Shown here piece by piece: positions 36,695 to 46,585 of a DNA stretch of 64,000 nucleotides. Each line of letters starts with the position of its first letter. The first letter of the stretch is position 1. The translations under genes and the position numbers were made by a program. Below the pieces are notes generated by a model that saw only the letters and a program-made list of their open reading frames with translations, searched no databases and was not told the origin of the DNA. Origin of the DNA: Sagittula marina (GTDB lineage Bacteria > Pseudomonadota > Alphaproteobacteria > Rhodobacterales > Rhodobacteraceae); the NCBI RefSeq assembly GCF_014196795.1, contig NZ_JACIEJ010000002.1:62001-126000 (forward strand), read 5' to 3'.

Positions 36695-37681
36695 ATGGCG
36701 GACGGCACGATCGATATCAACGCGAAACCGACCGAGGAAATCTCGGTGCGCGAAGTCTTTGGCATCGACTCCGATATGGTCGTGCATGGCTTTCCGGATC
36801 GCACCGACCGCGTGCCGGACATTGATTCCACTTACAAGTTTGACCCCGACACCACGCTGGCCATCCTTGCGGGGTTCAACCGCAACCGCCGTGTGATGAT
36901 CCAGGGATACCACGGCACGGGCAAGTCGACGCACATCGAACAGGTGGCCTCGCGGTTGAACTGGCCGGCTGTGCGCGTCAACCTCGACAGCCACATTTCG
37001 CGGATCGACCTGATCGGCAAGGATGCCATCAAACTGGTCGACGGCAAGCAGGTGACGCAATTCCAGGAAGGCATTCTGCCTTGGGCGCTGCGCAACCCGA
37101 CAGCGATCGTGTTCGACGAATACGATGCCGGTCGCGCAGACGTGATGTTCGTGATCCAGCGGGTTCTGGAAACAGACGGCAAGCTGACGCTGCTCGACCA
37201 AAACCAGGTCATCACCCCGCACAAGTACTTCCGTATTTTCGCCACGGCCAACACCGTCGGCCTTGGCGACACCACCGGCCTCTACCACGGCACGCAGCAG
37301 ATCAACCAAGGTCAGATGGACCGCTGGTCGCTGGTGGCGACGCTGAACTACCTCAGCATCGACGCCGAAACCGCGATCATCCTGTCCAAGGCCCCGCACT
37401 ACAACAATGAAAAGGGTCGCAAGACCGTGCGGCAGATGGTGACCGTCGCGGACTTTACCCGCCGCGCCTTCATGAATGGTGAATTGTCCACCGTGATGTC
37501 GCCACGGACCGTGATCGCCTGGGCCACCAACGCGGAAATTTTCCGCAACATGGGCTACGCCTTCCGCGTTTCGTTCCTGAACAAATGTGACGAGCTGGAG
37601 CGCCAGACCGTGGCGGAGTTTTACCAGCGTTGCTTTGACGAAGAGCTGCCGGAAAGCGCTGCGTCGATCAGCCTGGGTTAA
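36695..37681 (+). CDS. cobS: Cobaltochelatase AAA+ subunit CobS
   Basis: 328 residues from ATG 36695. Walker A is [10 protein letters not shown] (about residues 73-82), Walker B region [10 protein letters not shown], and arginine-rich sensor parts near [12 protein letters not shown]. CobS and CobT form the AAA+/VWA motor that, with CobN, inserts cobalt into hydrogenobyrinic acid diamide in aerobic cobalamin synthesis. cobT lies 1.1 kb downstream on the same strand. A terminator follows. Confidence 0.95.
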   Translation: MADGTIDINAKPTEEISVREVFGIDSDMVVHGFPDRTDRVPDIDSTYKFDPDTTLAILAGFNRNRRVMIQGYHGTGKSTHIEQVASRLNWPAVRVNLDSHISRIDLIGKDAIKLVDGKQVTQFQEGILPWALRNPTAIVFDEYDAGRADVMFVIQRVLETDGKLTLLDQNQVITPHKYFRIFATANTVGLGDTTGLYHGTQQINQGQMDRWSLVATLNYLSIDAETAIILSKAPHYNNEKGRKTVRQMVTVADFTRRAFMNGELSTVMSPRTVIAWATNAEIFRNMGYAFRVSFLNKCDELERQTVAEFYQRCFDEELPESAASISLG

Positions 37682-37704
37682 CTCCGGTAGACAGCACCCG
37701 ATAC

Positions 37705-37730
37705 AACGCGCGTCCAACAGGGCGCGCGTT
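37705..37730 (+). terminator. Terminator after cobS
   Basis: AACGCGCG/CGCGCGTT inverted repeat (8 bp, 10-base loop) followed by TTCGCTTTTC, 24 bases after the cobS stop. It lies just before the end of the convergent small gene. Confidence 0.6.
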
Positions 37731-37737
37731 TCGCTTT

Positions 37738-38004
37738 TCAGCGGGTGTCATCGCTACGGTCGTAGGCGCTGCGCATCCCGAGCTCGGCTTGCTGCATGAG
37801 GACGCGCGCCTCCGCTTCGATCCGCTCCAGCCGCGCCTCCATCCCGTCTAGAAAGCCGCCCATATTTTGCACGTCTGTGCCCACACCGGACAGCTTTCTC
37901 AGCATCGCCTTGACGCGGTCGACGCTTGGTCCACCGATCTTCAGCATCCTCTTGCTGACCTTCGGCTCGGGAGCCTGACGCATACTTCCCGGATGTATCG
38001 ACAT
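37738..38004 (-). CDS. Small helical protein (88 aa), unknown
   Basis: The ATG at 38004 has GAGAGGA eight bases upstream. The product is basic in its first half (PKVSKRMLKIGGPSVDRVK) and heptad-like in the second (LDGMEARLERIEAEARVLMQ), suggesting a short coiled coil. No signal peptide or cysteine. It sits inside the cobS-cobT interval on the opposite strand. No family recognised. Confidence 0.6.
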   Translation of the reverse strand: MSIHPGSMRQAPEPKVSKRMLKIGGPSVDRVKAMLRKLSGVGTDVQNMGGFLDGMEARLERIEAEARVLMQQAELGMRSAYDRSDDTR

Positions 38005-38131
38005 GTCCAAGATCCTCTCGTTGCATCCGGTAAGTATGACGCAAAGGTTAATGCTTCGCTTTTACATAAACTTTTAGTTTATTTTGAACGGATGAATGCC
38101 TGGCCGGTCTCGGTAACAGTTTTCTCCGAAA

Positions 38132-38266
38132 ATGGCCGTGGTTCCGACGCTCTATGTGGCAGGGCGAACGATCCCGCCAGAGGCGAAGGTTTACCGCCCT
38201 AGCGAACGGAACGCCGCCAAGAAAGCAGGCTGGAACGATGCTGCGGCATGGGACAGCGCTGTTTGA
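38132..38266 (+). CDS. Candidate 44-residue protein, doubtful
   Basis: Reads MAVVPTLYVAGRTIPPEAKV then a lysine/alanine stretch KKAGWNDAAAWDSAV. Composition is protein-like, but the ribosome site is weak (CTCCGAAA). No family recognised. Lies between the small minus-strand gene and the exported protein. Confidence 0.3.
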   Translation: MAVVPTLYVAGRTIPPEAKVYRPSERNAAKKAGWNDAAAWDSAV

Positions 38267-38326
38267 TGTGACGGCTGTGCGATGTGGCAACCTATCGTTC
38301 ACAGGTCTCTGCTAACCTTTGAAGCC

Positions 38327-38755
38327 ATGATATATCCGCGCCCCTTCCCCCGGCTCGCGCCGTTGATCCTGGCCTTGATGCCCGGTTTGGCCAGTGCGGC
38401 GACCGGTCCGCCGCCGCCTGAGGGCGCGCTCAATCTGGCGGCGTGTCATGGATTTTACACTGCCGTCGTCGAACACAGCCGCCTCGTCGCCACGGAAAAC
38501 GACGCCGCACGCCTGCGACGTGACATGCTCGCCGCAATGATGAACGCCCTTCTGGCAGAACAGGTGGAGAACAGAAGCTACAAGGTGGCGTTGATGCAGT
38601 CGCGTGTCCGCGCCCGCAGCCAGATGCGCAATTTGTTTCGCAACGCGGACTTCGACAGTGACCCGCGCCGCAATCGCATTGCCAAGGGACAGATCCGACG
38701 CAGCCTTCGGGCTTGTGACAGCCTCATGATTGGCAACCGAACCGCACACTCCTGA
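38327..38755 (+). CDS. Exported hypothetical protein (142 aa)
   Basis: Starts at ATG 38327 with a signal peptide (FPRLAPLILALMPGLASAA). The mature part is helical and charged, with two cysteines (NLAACHGFY and LRACDSLM) that may form a disulfide in the periplasm. No family recognised. It ends 57 bases before cobT and may be transcribed with it. Confidence 0.65.
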   Translation: MIYPRPFPRLAPLILALMPGLASAATGPPPPEGALNLAACHGFYTAVVEHSRLVATENDAARLRRDMLAAMMNALLAEQVENRSYKVALMQSRVRARSQMRNLFRNADFDSDPRRNRIAKGQIRRSLRACDSLMIGNRTAHS

Positions 38756-38812
38756 ACATCGCTGCCACGCGCCCCCTTGCCAAGACCGTCCGCAGGGTTC
38801 AAATCTGCAACC

Positions 38813-40693
38813 ATGAGCAAGCCCAGCGACAACCCCGCCGATCCGTTCAAGAAGGCCCTTGCCGAGGCCACCAAGGTCATGGCCGACGATCCCGATCTGT
38901 CGGTCAGCTATACGGTGGACCCTGCCGGCGTGTCGGGCGATGCCATGCGTCTGCCGCAGGTATCGCGCCGCATGACCCGTGACGAAGTGCTGCTGGCCCG
39001 CGGCACGGCGGACGCCCTCGCGTTGCACCGGCGCTATCACGATGCGCCCACCCATGCGCGCTACCTGCCGCAAGGCGATATGGCCCGCGAGCTGTACGAC
39101 GCCATGGAAACCGCGCGCTGCGAAGCCATGGGCGCACGCGACATGCCCGGGACTGCCGGCAATGTGGACGCCAAGATCGGCCATGAGGCCGCGCGCCGCG
39201 GCTACGGTCAAATTCGCGACCGGGCGGAGGCGCCCCTTCCCGTTGCCGCCGGCTATCTGATCCGCCATCTGGCCACGGGCCGCGACCTGCCGCCCGATGC
39301 GGCCAACGTCATGGAACTTTGGCGTGGTTTCGTGGAGGAACAGGCGGCCGGCACACTGTCCGACGTCGAGACCGTGCTGTCCGACCAGTCGGCCTTTGCC
39401 AAGTTCGCGCGCAAGATGATCACCGACCTGGGCTATGGCGATCAGCTTGGTGATGATCCTGACAATATGGATGACGACGCCGACGACGACGGCGAGCAGG
39501 ATGGCCAGGACGAAGAGGAACAGCCTGATTCCACCGGCAATGACGAGGATGAGGGTGAAGAATCCGAAGCCTCGCCGGAGCAAAGCCAGGAGGAAACGCA
39601 AGACCCCTCTCAGGCGCAGGTCAGCATGGACGACATGGCCGACCAGGAGCTGGGAGACGAGGCGGAATTGCCCGAGGGCGACGCCCCAATGGATCCGCCC
39701 TCGCCGCAGCCGATTTCCGACGCCGATCCGGATTATCGTGTCTACTCGACGGAAAACGATGAGGAAATCGCCGCCGAAGACCTCGCCGAGCCAATCGAAC
39801 TGGAACGGCTGCGGGCCTACCTCGACCAACAGCTGGAGCCCCTCAAGGGTGCGGTGAGCCGTTTGGCCAACAAGCTGCAACGCCGCCTGCAGGCGCAGCA
39901 GAACCGGTCTTGGGAGTTCGACAAGGAAGAGGGCGTTCTTGACGCCGGTCGGCTGGCGCGCGTGGTGGCGAACCCGACGACGCCGCTGTCGTTCAAGGTC
40001 GAGAAGGACATGGAATTCCGCGACACCGTCGTGACCTTGTTGCTGGACAACTCCGGCTCGATGCGCGGGCGCCCGATCTCGATCGCGGCGATTTGCGCGG
40101 ATGTTCTGGCCCGCACGCTGGAACGCTGCAACGTGAAGGTCGAGATCCTCGGCTTCACCACGCGCGCCTGGAAGGGCGGGCTGGCACGCGAGGAATGGCT
40201 GAACGCCGGACGCGAGCAGCAACCCGGCCGTCTGAACGACCTGCGCCACATCATCTACAAGCAAGCCGATGCGCCCTGGCGACGCACCCGCGACAACCTT
40301 GGCCTGATGATGAAGGAAGGCCTGCTGAAGGAGAACATCGACGGCGAGGCGCTGGAATGGGCGCACCGGCGCATGGTGGGACGTCCCGAGGCGCGCAAGA
40401 TCCTGATGGTGATTTCGGACGGTGCGCCGGTCGATGATTCCACGCTGTCCGTGAACCCGGCGAACTATCTGGAAAAACACCTGCGCGATGTCATCGCCAT
40501 GGTGGAAAAGCGGCGTCAGGTCGAACTGCTTGCCATCGGGATCGGCCACGATGTGACGCGCTACTATGATCGCGCGGTCACGATCACCGATGTGGAACAA
40601 TTGGCGGGGGCCATGACGGAACAGCTGGCCTCTCTGTTCGACAGTGATCCACGCGCCCGTGCGCGGTTCATGGGCGTGAACCGCGTCGCCTGA
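38813..40693 (+). CDS. cobT: Cobaltochelatase VWA subunit CobT
   Basis: 626 residues from ATG 38813 ([12 protein letters not shown]). The N-terminal CobT domain spans about 1-220. A very acidic linker follows (about 225-330, runs of Asp, Glu and Gln). The C-terminal VWA domain has the MIDAS motif [13 protein letters not shown] (about residue 405) with the later [13 protein letters not shown]. It acts with CobS and CobN to insert cobalt during aerobic cobalamin synthesis. Confidence 0.95.
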   Translation: MSKPSDNPADPFKKALAEATKVMADDPDLSVSYTVDPAGVSGDAMRLPQVSRRMTRDEVLLARGTADALALHRRYHDAPTHARYLPQGDMARELYDAMETARCEAMGARDMPGTAGNVDAKIGHEAARRGYGQIRDRAEAPLPVAAGYLIRHLATGRDLPPDAANVMELWRGFVEEQAAGTLSDVETVLSDQSAFAKFARKMITDLGYGDQLGDDPDNMDDDADDDGEQDGQDEEEQPDSTGNDEDEGEESEASPEQSQEETQDPSQAQVSMDDMADQELGDEAELPEGDAPMDPPSPQPISDADPDYRVYSTENDEEIAAEDLAEPIELERLRAYLDQQLEPLKGAVSRLANKLQRRLQAQQNRSWEFDKEEGVLDAGRLARVVANPTTPLSFKVEKDMEFRDTVVTLLLDNSGSMRGRPISIAAICADVLARTLERCNVKVEILGFTTRAWKGGLAREEWLNAGREQQPGRLNDLRHIIYKQADAPWRRTRDNLGLMMKEGLLKENIDGEALEWAHRRMVGRPEARKILMVISDGAPVDDSTLSVNPANYLEKHLRDVIAMVEKRRQVELLAIGIGHDVTRYYDRAVTITDVEQLAGAMTEQLASLFDSDPRARARFMGVNRVA

Positions 40694-40712
40694 CTGGGGT
40701 GGCGGTTGGCCT

Positions 40713-41150
40713 TCAGGCCGCCGCCTGCCCCATCAAGGCGCGACCATAGGGCGAAGTGCCGGAGACCGCGTGTTGACAGGCATTGATCTGCCAGACGCCG
40801 TCTTTGTGAATGTAGGTTCCCATCACGGGATATGCTGCGCGGTGCAGCACATTGCCGTGGCAGATCATACGCGTCTCATGCGTGGCCTTGATGCTGCCAT
40901 CGGGCTGCATTTGGGCAGAAACACAGCTGCGGACCAGATCCTTCAGACCAATCTGCGCGTAGTGATCGCGGATCGCGGCAAACATGGCGGCCAGCTCCGC
41001 TGGCGTGGTGACGCTGTGGTGACCGTCGAAGGTTTCAAACCGCGCGGGCAACAGGAAATGTCGGGCGTAGGTTTCGAAGTCGCCCTGCAACAGCGCCTGC
41101 CCGGTTGTTTCGAGGACCGCATCCACGATTTTCTTTGCATCCGCTGTCAT
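40713..41150 (-). CDS. NTF2-like (SnoaL-type) protein
   Basis: 145 residues. An N-terminal helix pair (VDAVLETTGQALLQGDFETYA, quoted in part) leads to a beta-sheet cone, with LPARFETFDGHHSVTTPAELA and AYPVMGTYIHKDGVWQINACQHAV. This pattern is the NTF2/SnoaL fold. It is a small soluble protein, and a binding or isomerase role is possible. It converges on cobT. Confidence 0.75.
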   Translation of the reverse strand: MTADAKKIVDAVLETTGQALLQGDFETYARHFLLPARFETFDGHHSVTTPAELAAMFAAIRDHYAQIGLKDLVRSCVSAQMQPDGSIKATHETRMICHGNVLHRAAYPVMGTYIHKDGVWQINACQHAVSGTSPYGRALMGQAAA

Positions 41151-41315
41151 CGACGGTCTCCTGACTGGCCACGCTCATCGGCGCTGCACGTTATCTATGA
41201 CCTTTACGCGGCGGCGGATAGGGGAAGTCAAAACATCTTTACCGAGACCTCAGGCGTCGGCATCTTCTTGCCCTCGCCTGCAGGCCAGATACTCTGCGCG
41301 CCAAAGGAGATATCA

Positions 41316-43085
41316 ATGTTCCAGAGCTTTACCGAAACGGCCTCTCCCGCGCAGGGACCGGCCCGCCTCAGCGCCCTTCAGGATCTGCTCGCCGACCGTG
41401 GCTTTGACGGATTTCTCATCCCGCGCGCTGACGCGCATCAAGGCGAATATGTCGCCGCTCATGATGACCGCCTTGCATGGCTGACCGGGTTTACAGGGTC
41501 TGCGGGCTGGGCAATCGCGCTGCGCGACCGCGCCGCTATATTCACCGACAGCCGCTACACCGTGCAGGTGAAGGCGCAAACCGCCGATGTGTTTGAAAAA
41601 GTCGACTGGCCGGGTATTTCGCTGTCCGACTGGTTGGCGAAGGCGCTGCCGCAGGGGCGCCTTGCCTACGATCCATGGCTGTTGACGGTCAGCCAGAAAA
41701 AGGAACTGGAAAAGAACCTGCCAGAGGTCGAGCTGCGCGCCACCGACAACCTGATCGATGCCTTGTGGGAGGATCAGCCTGCGCCGCCGATGGCTGCGGC
41801 CTTTGTGCACCCGATGGACCTGGCGGGCGAATCCCACATGGACAAGATCGCCCGGCTGGCCAAAGACATCGCGCCGCAGTCTGCGGCTGTCATCACCCTG
41901 CCGGATTCGATTGCCTGGCTTCTGAACATCCGCGGCGGGGACATCCCGCGCAATCCGGTGGCGCATGGCTTTGCCATACTACATGCCGATGCACGGGTGG
42001 ATTTGTTCATGGACCCGGCGAAAACCGATGGCATTCGCGATCACCTGGGCGACAGCGTGCGCCTGATGCCGGTGGAAGCGTTTCTGCCCGCACTTGCCGC
42101 GCTGACCGACCCCGTGCGCATTGACCCGGAGTCCTGTCCCGTTGCAGTGGTTGATGCCTTGGCCAATCCGGTCGAGGGCCGCGATCCGTGCATCATGCCC
42201 AAGGCGCGAAAGAACCCGGCGGAACTGGAGGGCAGCCGCAACGCCCATCTGCGCGACGCCACCGCGATGGTGCGGTTTCTCGCATGGCTCGATGCCCAGG
42301 CGCCCGGCACGCTGACCGAGATCGCCGTGGTGAAGCAACTCGAAGCCTTTCGGGCGGAGACCAACGCGCTGCGCGACATCTCCTTTGACACGATTTGCGG
42401 TGCGGGAGACCATGGCGCAATCGTGCATTACCGCGTGACGGACGCCACCGACCGCGCCGTCCACGAAGGCGAGCTGTTGCTGGTGGATTCCGGGGGCCAA
42501 TATGTCGACGGCACGACCGACATCACCCGCACGATTGCCGTTGGCGAGCCGACAGAGGAACACCGCGATGCCTTTACCCGCGTGTTGAAAGGCATGATCA
42601 CCCTGTCCCGCCTGCGCTTTCCCAAGGGGCGGTCCGGGTCGGATATCGATGTGCTCGCGCGTCACAGCCTGTGGGAGGCGGGCCTCGATTATGGCCACGG
42701 CACGGGCCACGGCGTCGGCGCATATCTTTGCGTGCACGAAGGGCCGGCGAGCATTTCGCCCAAGGGGCGCGTCCCGCTGGAGCCAGGCATGATCCTGTCC
42801 AACGAACCGGGGTTCTACCGCGAGGGAGAATACGGCATTCGCATTGAAAACCTCATCATTGTCGAAGAGGCCCCCGCCCTGCCGCGCCAGAGCGTCGCAC
42901 AGATGTACCGCTTTGAAACGCTGACGTTGGTGCCCATCGACCGCCGCCTGATCGTGCCGGAATTGCTGCTCGACGCAGAGAAAACCTGGCTCGACGGGTA
43001 TCATCAGAGAGTGCTGGATACGCTCCTTCCGCATGTCGAAGATGCCGCAGAAGACTGGTTAAGGGTTGCATGTGCCCCCCTCTGA
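41316..43085 (+). CDS. pepP: Xaa-Pro aminopeptidase (M24B, AMPP-like)
   Basis: 589 residues from ATG 41316 with AAAGGAG upstream. Two creatinase-like N-terminal domains (RLSALQDLLADRGFDGFLIP, quoted in part; SVRLMPVEAFLPAL) precede the pita-bread catalytic domain. Metal ligands: the Asp pair in LLVDSGGQYVDGTTDITRT, His in GHGTGHGVGAYLCVHEGP, and the Glu pair in ILSNEPGFY and YGIRIENL. It cleaves N-terminal residues before proline. Cytosolic; length matches the three-domain family. Confidence 0.94.
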   Translation: MFQSFTETASPAQGPARLSALQDLLADRGFDGFLIPRADAHQGEYVAAHDDRLAWLTGFTGSAGWAIALRDRAAIFTDSRYTVQVKAQTADVFEKVDWPGISLSDWLAKALPQGRLAYDPWLLTVSQKKELEKNLPEVELRATDNLIDALWEDQPAPPMAAAFVHPMDLAGESHMDKIARLAKDIAPQSAAVITLPDSIAWLLNIRGGDIPRNPVAHGFAILHADARVDLFMDPAKTDGIRDHLGDSVRLMPVEAFLPALAALTDPVRIDPESCPVAVVDALANPVEGRDPCIMPKARKNPAELEGSRNAHLRDATAMVRFLAWLDAQAPGTLTEIAVVKQLEAFRAETNALRDISFDTICGAGDHGAIVHYRVTDATDRAVHEGELLLVDSGGQYVDGTTDITRTIAVGEPTEEHRDAFTRVLKGMITLSRLRFPKGRSGSDIDVLARHSLWEAGLDYGHGTGHGVGAYLCVHEGPASISPKGRVPLEPGMILSNEPGFYREGEYGIRIENLIIVEEAPALPRQSVAQMYRFETLTLVPIDRRLIVPELLLDAEKTWLDGYHQRVLDTLLPHVEDAAEDWLRVACAPL

Positions 43086-43190
43086 CATGTCTATGTCACA
43101 ATACCCGGCCAGTTGGTCAGGAGTGAGGGGACGGCGGGATCTCACTGCCGCCACCTGACCATTGCACCGGGCACGTCACTCAGGGAGATC

Positions 43191-43541
43191 ATGACTATGA
43201 CCAAGCACATCACCATTACACCTGCCGTGGGCACTTGGGTTGTTCGCGCCGGTGGCGCCGTGCTGGGCGAATCGTCCCGTGCGCTGGAGCTGGTCGAGGG
43301 CGATCTGCCTCCGATCATCTATTTTCCGCGCGAAGACCTTGGCATGGCGTTCTTTGACGCCACGGACCACAAGGAAACCTGCCCGCACAAGGGCGAAGCT
43401 TCTTACTTCTCGATCATGTCCAAGTCGCGGACCTACGAAAACGCGGTCTGGTCCTACGAGAGCCCCAAGGAAGAGGTCGCAGAGATCAAGGGATACCTCG
43501 CCTTTCACGTCCAGGACGGCGTGGCTGTCGAACAGGTCTGA
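43191..43541 (+). CDS. DUF427 family protein
   Basis: 116 residues from ATG 43191; ATG 43197 is also possible, with GGGAG upstream. Recognised by VVRAGGAVLGESSRALEL, YFPREDLGM and TCPHKGEASYFS, with VWSYESP near the end, all standard DUF427 blocks. Fold is a small beta-sandwich; function unknown. A strong terminator follows. Confidence 0.9.
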   Translation: MTMTKHITITPAVGTWVVRAGGAVLGESSRALELVEGDLPPIIYFPREDLGMAFFDATDHKETCPHKGEASYFSIMSKSRTYENAVWSYESPKEEVAEIKGYLAFHVQDGVAVEQV

Positions 43542-43568
43542 GGTCCTCCGGCTTTCAACGGCCCAAAA

Positions 43569-43600
43569 GCCTCGATCCGCGTGATCGAGGCTTTTTCTTT
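43569..43600 (+). terminator. Strong intrinsic terminator after the DUF427 gene
   Basis: 9-bp stem GCCTCGATC/GATCGAGGC with loop CGCGT and a T-tract TTTTTCTTT. AAAA on the other side makes it possibly bidirectional. Confidence 0.85.
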
Positions 43601-43719
43601 GGCCACACGCCGGATCAGCGGAAAACCCGCGCTGTTAACCTCTTTTTCGCGGCCGTTATTGAATAGCAAACCACCTGCCCCCTAGTGTTGCGCATCGTTT
43701 CAAGCCGAAAGGATATTTG

Positions 43720-44817
43720 ATGTCTCTGCGTCTGCCCTTTTTCATGTCCATCGTACTCAGTGTTTGCGCGGTGCCGGCCCTGGCCGCCCAAGGCGTCATA
43801 GACACGCCCCGTGGCACCACGGTGGAGATGCGCAACGGCCCGGCAGCGGCGTTTGACATCGAGAGGCTGCTGCGCGACGGCACCGTGGTGGACATTCTGT
43901 CCGACGATCCTGCGGGCATGTGGGTGGAAGTGCGCGGCCCCTCCGGCGCGACCGGCTGGATCCCGAGGTCCAAGCTGGAGGACCCGGAGCAAGAGGCCGA
44001 AAACACGCTGCGCCGCAGTGCCGACCGCCCGGACTGGATCCGCAGAGACGCCTCTGATGACGCGCGCAGTGCCCGGCGTGATACGGTGACCAACACGCCC
44101 ACACGCAGTGCTGGCCGCACCACGACCGCGGGTGGATTTGACCGCGACGCCTCTGGTCGCGAGACGCTTTACGTCAATTCCCCCTCTGCAGGAGCTTTGA
44201 ACCTGCGCAGCGGTCCCGGCACGAATTACAACATTCTGGATCAACTCGCTCACGGCGATCAGGTCGTCATCCTGGGCGGCAGCGCCCCGTGGCGACGCGT
44301 GCGCGCCGAAAGCGGATGGACCGGATATGTGTATGGCACCTACCTGTCCGCCACACCCCCTGACCAGCTGCAACCGCCGCGCACGCGTCCCACGGATCCG
44401 CCGTCGGCCGGTCGTGTGGTGGACACACTTTGGGTCGATGCGCCGCAATATGGCGGATTGAACCTGCGCGCAGGCCCCGGCACGTCTTATGACATCCGAG
44501 AGACGATGGACCACCGCTCCCGTGTCGAACTGCTGGAAGGTGGCACCGAGACATGGAAACTGCTGCGCAGCGACACCGGCGAAGTGGGGTTTGCGCACGT
44601 AGATTATCTGTCTGAGAATCGGCCGCCCCGTGCCGTTCCGAGCGCCGATGATCGGCGGCAGGACTGGCCGCGCCAACGCGACGAACGGAAACGCAATGAT
44701 CGCAACGTTTTGCGTGTCACGCCTGAGGATTTGCCACGCATTCTGGCGGAATGTGCCTTCTCCGGAGACAACCTCGAAAGCTGCGTGGTGCGGGAATTGG
44801 GACGCGGCAGCCGCTGA
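43720..44817 (+). CDS. Exported protein with three bacterial SH3 domains
   Basis: 365 residues. Signal peptide SIVLSVCAVPALAA. Three SH3b-like units: about residues 25-90 (VEMRNGPAAAF, GATGWIPRSKL), about 148-210 (LNLRSGPGTNYNILDQL, WTGYVYGTYL) and about 240-305 (LNLRAGPGTSYDIRETM, VGFAHVDYL). Linkers are charged. Such proteins bind cell-wall peptides in the periplasm. A C-terminal tail with two cysteines (ILAECAFSGDNLESCVV) is unassigned. Confidence 0.87.
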   Translation: MSLRLPFFMSIVLSVCAVPALAAQGVIDTPRGTTVEMRNGPAAAFDIERLLRDGTVVDILSDDPAGMWVEVRGPSGATGWIPRSKLEDPEQEAENTLRRSADRPDWIRRDASDDARSARRDTVTNTPTRSAGRTTTAGGFDRDASGRETLYVNSPSAGALNLRSGPGTNYNILDQLAHGDQVVILGGSAPWRRVRAESGWTGYVYGTYLSATPPDQLQPPRTRPTDPPSAGRVVDTLWVDAPQYGGLNLRAGPGTSYDIRETMDHRSRVELLEGGTETWKLLRSDTGEVGFAHVDYLSENRPPRAVPSADDRRQDWPRQRDERKRNDRNVLRVTPEDLPRILAECAFSGDNLESCVVRELGRGSR

Positions 44818-44834
44818 AGGAATGAGCGGCGGGC

Positions 44835-46523
44835 TTAGGAATGCTCTTCCTCGGCCGTGGCCGCCAACGCCCGGTTATAGGCCTTCAAGGCGTCTACGTG
44901 GAACAGGGCGCCTTGCAGAACCGGCTGCCCGTCCTCCATCGTCACCACGGGCAGGAACGGTTTTGTCGAACTGTCGAGCAGCGGCAAAGCGGTTTTCAAC
45001 GTCGCGTTCAACTGAACGTAGAGCCCCTGCTCTACCATTTCGAGGCAGACATCCTCGTCCGCGGCACCCTCGTCCGTTGGTTTGCGCATGACCCCTTTCA
45101 CCCGGAACATCCCCAAGAGGTAGGCTTGTGGCCCGGCGGCCAGCGCGACCTTGCGCCGCTCCAACTGCGTGAGGAAGAACGACCGATGCACCACGCGGCT
45201 GGCCAGCGCGGTCGACATGGAGACCGAGATCATCACCGCCAATCCGGTCTGCCAGTCCCCGGTCAGTTCAAACACGATCAGCGTGGTGGAAATCGGCGCC
45301 CCCAGAACCGCCGCCGCCACAGCGCCCATCCCGGCCAATGCGTAGAGGGTGAAGGCGGAGGAAGCCTCCGGCACCAGCGCTGTCGCCAGGTGGCCGAAGG
45401 TCAGACCGGTCAGCGCCCCTACCATCAACGACGGGGAAAAGATGCCGCCCCCCATACGACCCGCGATCGTGATGGACACGGCGATGACCTTAATGATCGC
45501 AAAGACCAGAGCCTCCCACATCAAAAGCTGGCCGGACAGGGCCAGGCTCGTGGTCTCGTATCCGACGCCAATGATATGTGGAAACCAGATCGCCAAGGCA
45601 CCCAGCAACAGCCCCGCCACCGCAGGCCGCAGCCAACGTGGCAGGCCAAGACGCTTTTGCAGCTCTGTCTCCACATCGTCGGCAAAGAAGATCGCCCGTA
45701 TCATGGCAACGGCGATGATTCCACACACCAGCCCCAACAGGAAAAACGCCGGCAGTTCGAGGTAGAATTCCACCGTAGTGGTGCCCGGCAAGATGAATTC
45801 CGTTACGTCACCGTAGACCAGTCGATTGACCACGGTTCCCGCCGCGCTGGCCACGACGATCGGTGCAAAGGCGTGCAGCGCAAAGTGTCGCAGCACCACT
45901 TCCAGCGCAAAAAGAGCACCGGCGATGGGCGCGTTGAAGGAGGCGGAGACGGCCGCCGCGACCGCACAGCCCAGGAGATCGCGCCCGGTGATCCCGTCCA
46001 CCCCAAGGCGGTTCGCCATCCAGGTGGAGGCCAGGGCGGCCATATGGACCACGGGCCCTTCCCGCCCCGTGCTGCCGCCCGTGGACAAGGTGATCCACGA
46101 ACAAAGCACGCTTGCCACGCCCGCGCGCCGCTCCACCCGGCCATCGTTCAAAGCCGCGCCTTCTATGACGTCTCCCACGGAGCGGACCCGCCCATCAGGC
46201 GTGAACCTCTGTAAGATCAGACCGACGACAACACCGCCGCACACAGGGATCAGGAGAACCAAAGCCCAGTGCAGTTCCCCGGCCCAGCTTGCCAACATGT
46301 TAACATCTTCCGTGCCATAAAGCGCCGCTTGCAGCACCTCCACAGCGAAACGAAATCCGATGGCCCCCAGTCCGGCGACAACCCCCAGGAGCAAGGCAAT
46401 GAACCAAAAGCTCAGCTGCCCCGGTCCGCGATGTCGAACCATGTCCCAGCCGCGATTCAGGTCGCTCTGGATGGTTTCCCAGTGTTGCCGGAACACACCT
46501 CGCACGATTGTCTCCTCTTTCAC
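44835..46523 (-). CDS. ClC-family chloride channel or transporter with C-terminal CBS-like region
   Basis: 562 residues. The ClC membrane domain has the gate glutamate E155 in GREGP and the motif GRMGGGIFSPSL. E208 is kept in NAPIAGALFALEVV, but the residue matching E203 of E. coli ClC (the internal proton glutamate) is V209. The first selectivity motif GSGIP is replaced by VGDVI. The C-terminal ~110 residues look like a CBS-type regulatory part (GLYVQLNATLKTALPLL). Valine at that site is found in ClC channels, so this may be a channel rather than an H+ exchanger; that is inference. Confidence 0.88.
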   Translation of the reverse strand: MKEETIVRGVFRQHWETIQSDLNRGWDMVRHRGPGQLSFWFIALLLGVVAGLGAIGFRFAVEVLQAALYGTEDVNMLASWAGELHWALVLLIPVCGGVVVGLILQRFTPDGRVRSVGDVIEGAALNDGRVERRAGVASVLCSWITLSTGGSTGREGPVVHMAALASTWMANRLGVDGITGRDLLGCAVAAAVSASFNAPIAGALFALEVVLRHFALHAFAPIVVASAAGTVVNRLVYGDVTEFILPGTTTVEFYLELPAFFLLGLVCGIIAVAMIRAIFFADDVETELQKRLGLPRWLRPAVAGLLLGALAIWFPHIIGVGYETTSLALSGQLLMWEALVFAIIKVIAVSITIAGRMGGGIFSPSLMVGALTGLTFGHLATALVPEASSAFTLYALAGMGAVAAAVLGAPISTTLIVFELTGDWQTGLAVMISVSMSTALASRVVHRSFFLTQLERRKVALAAGPQAYLLGMFRVKGVMRKPTDEGAADEDVCLEMVEQGLYVQLNATLKTALPLLDSSTKPFLPVVTMEDGQPVLQGALFHVDALKAYNRALAATAEEEHS

Positions 46524-46585
46524 CGCGACTTTAACCCCGTCAGACCCTTAGATAAGGTAACTGCGTGAAAAATCGGAGCCTTACT

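Noticed and set aside
38312-40600. 762-codon open frame on the minus strand
   Set aside because: It is antisense to cobT, a clear family member on the plus strand; the long frame arises from GC-rich third positions and has His/Gln/Arg-rich nonsense composition.
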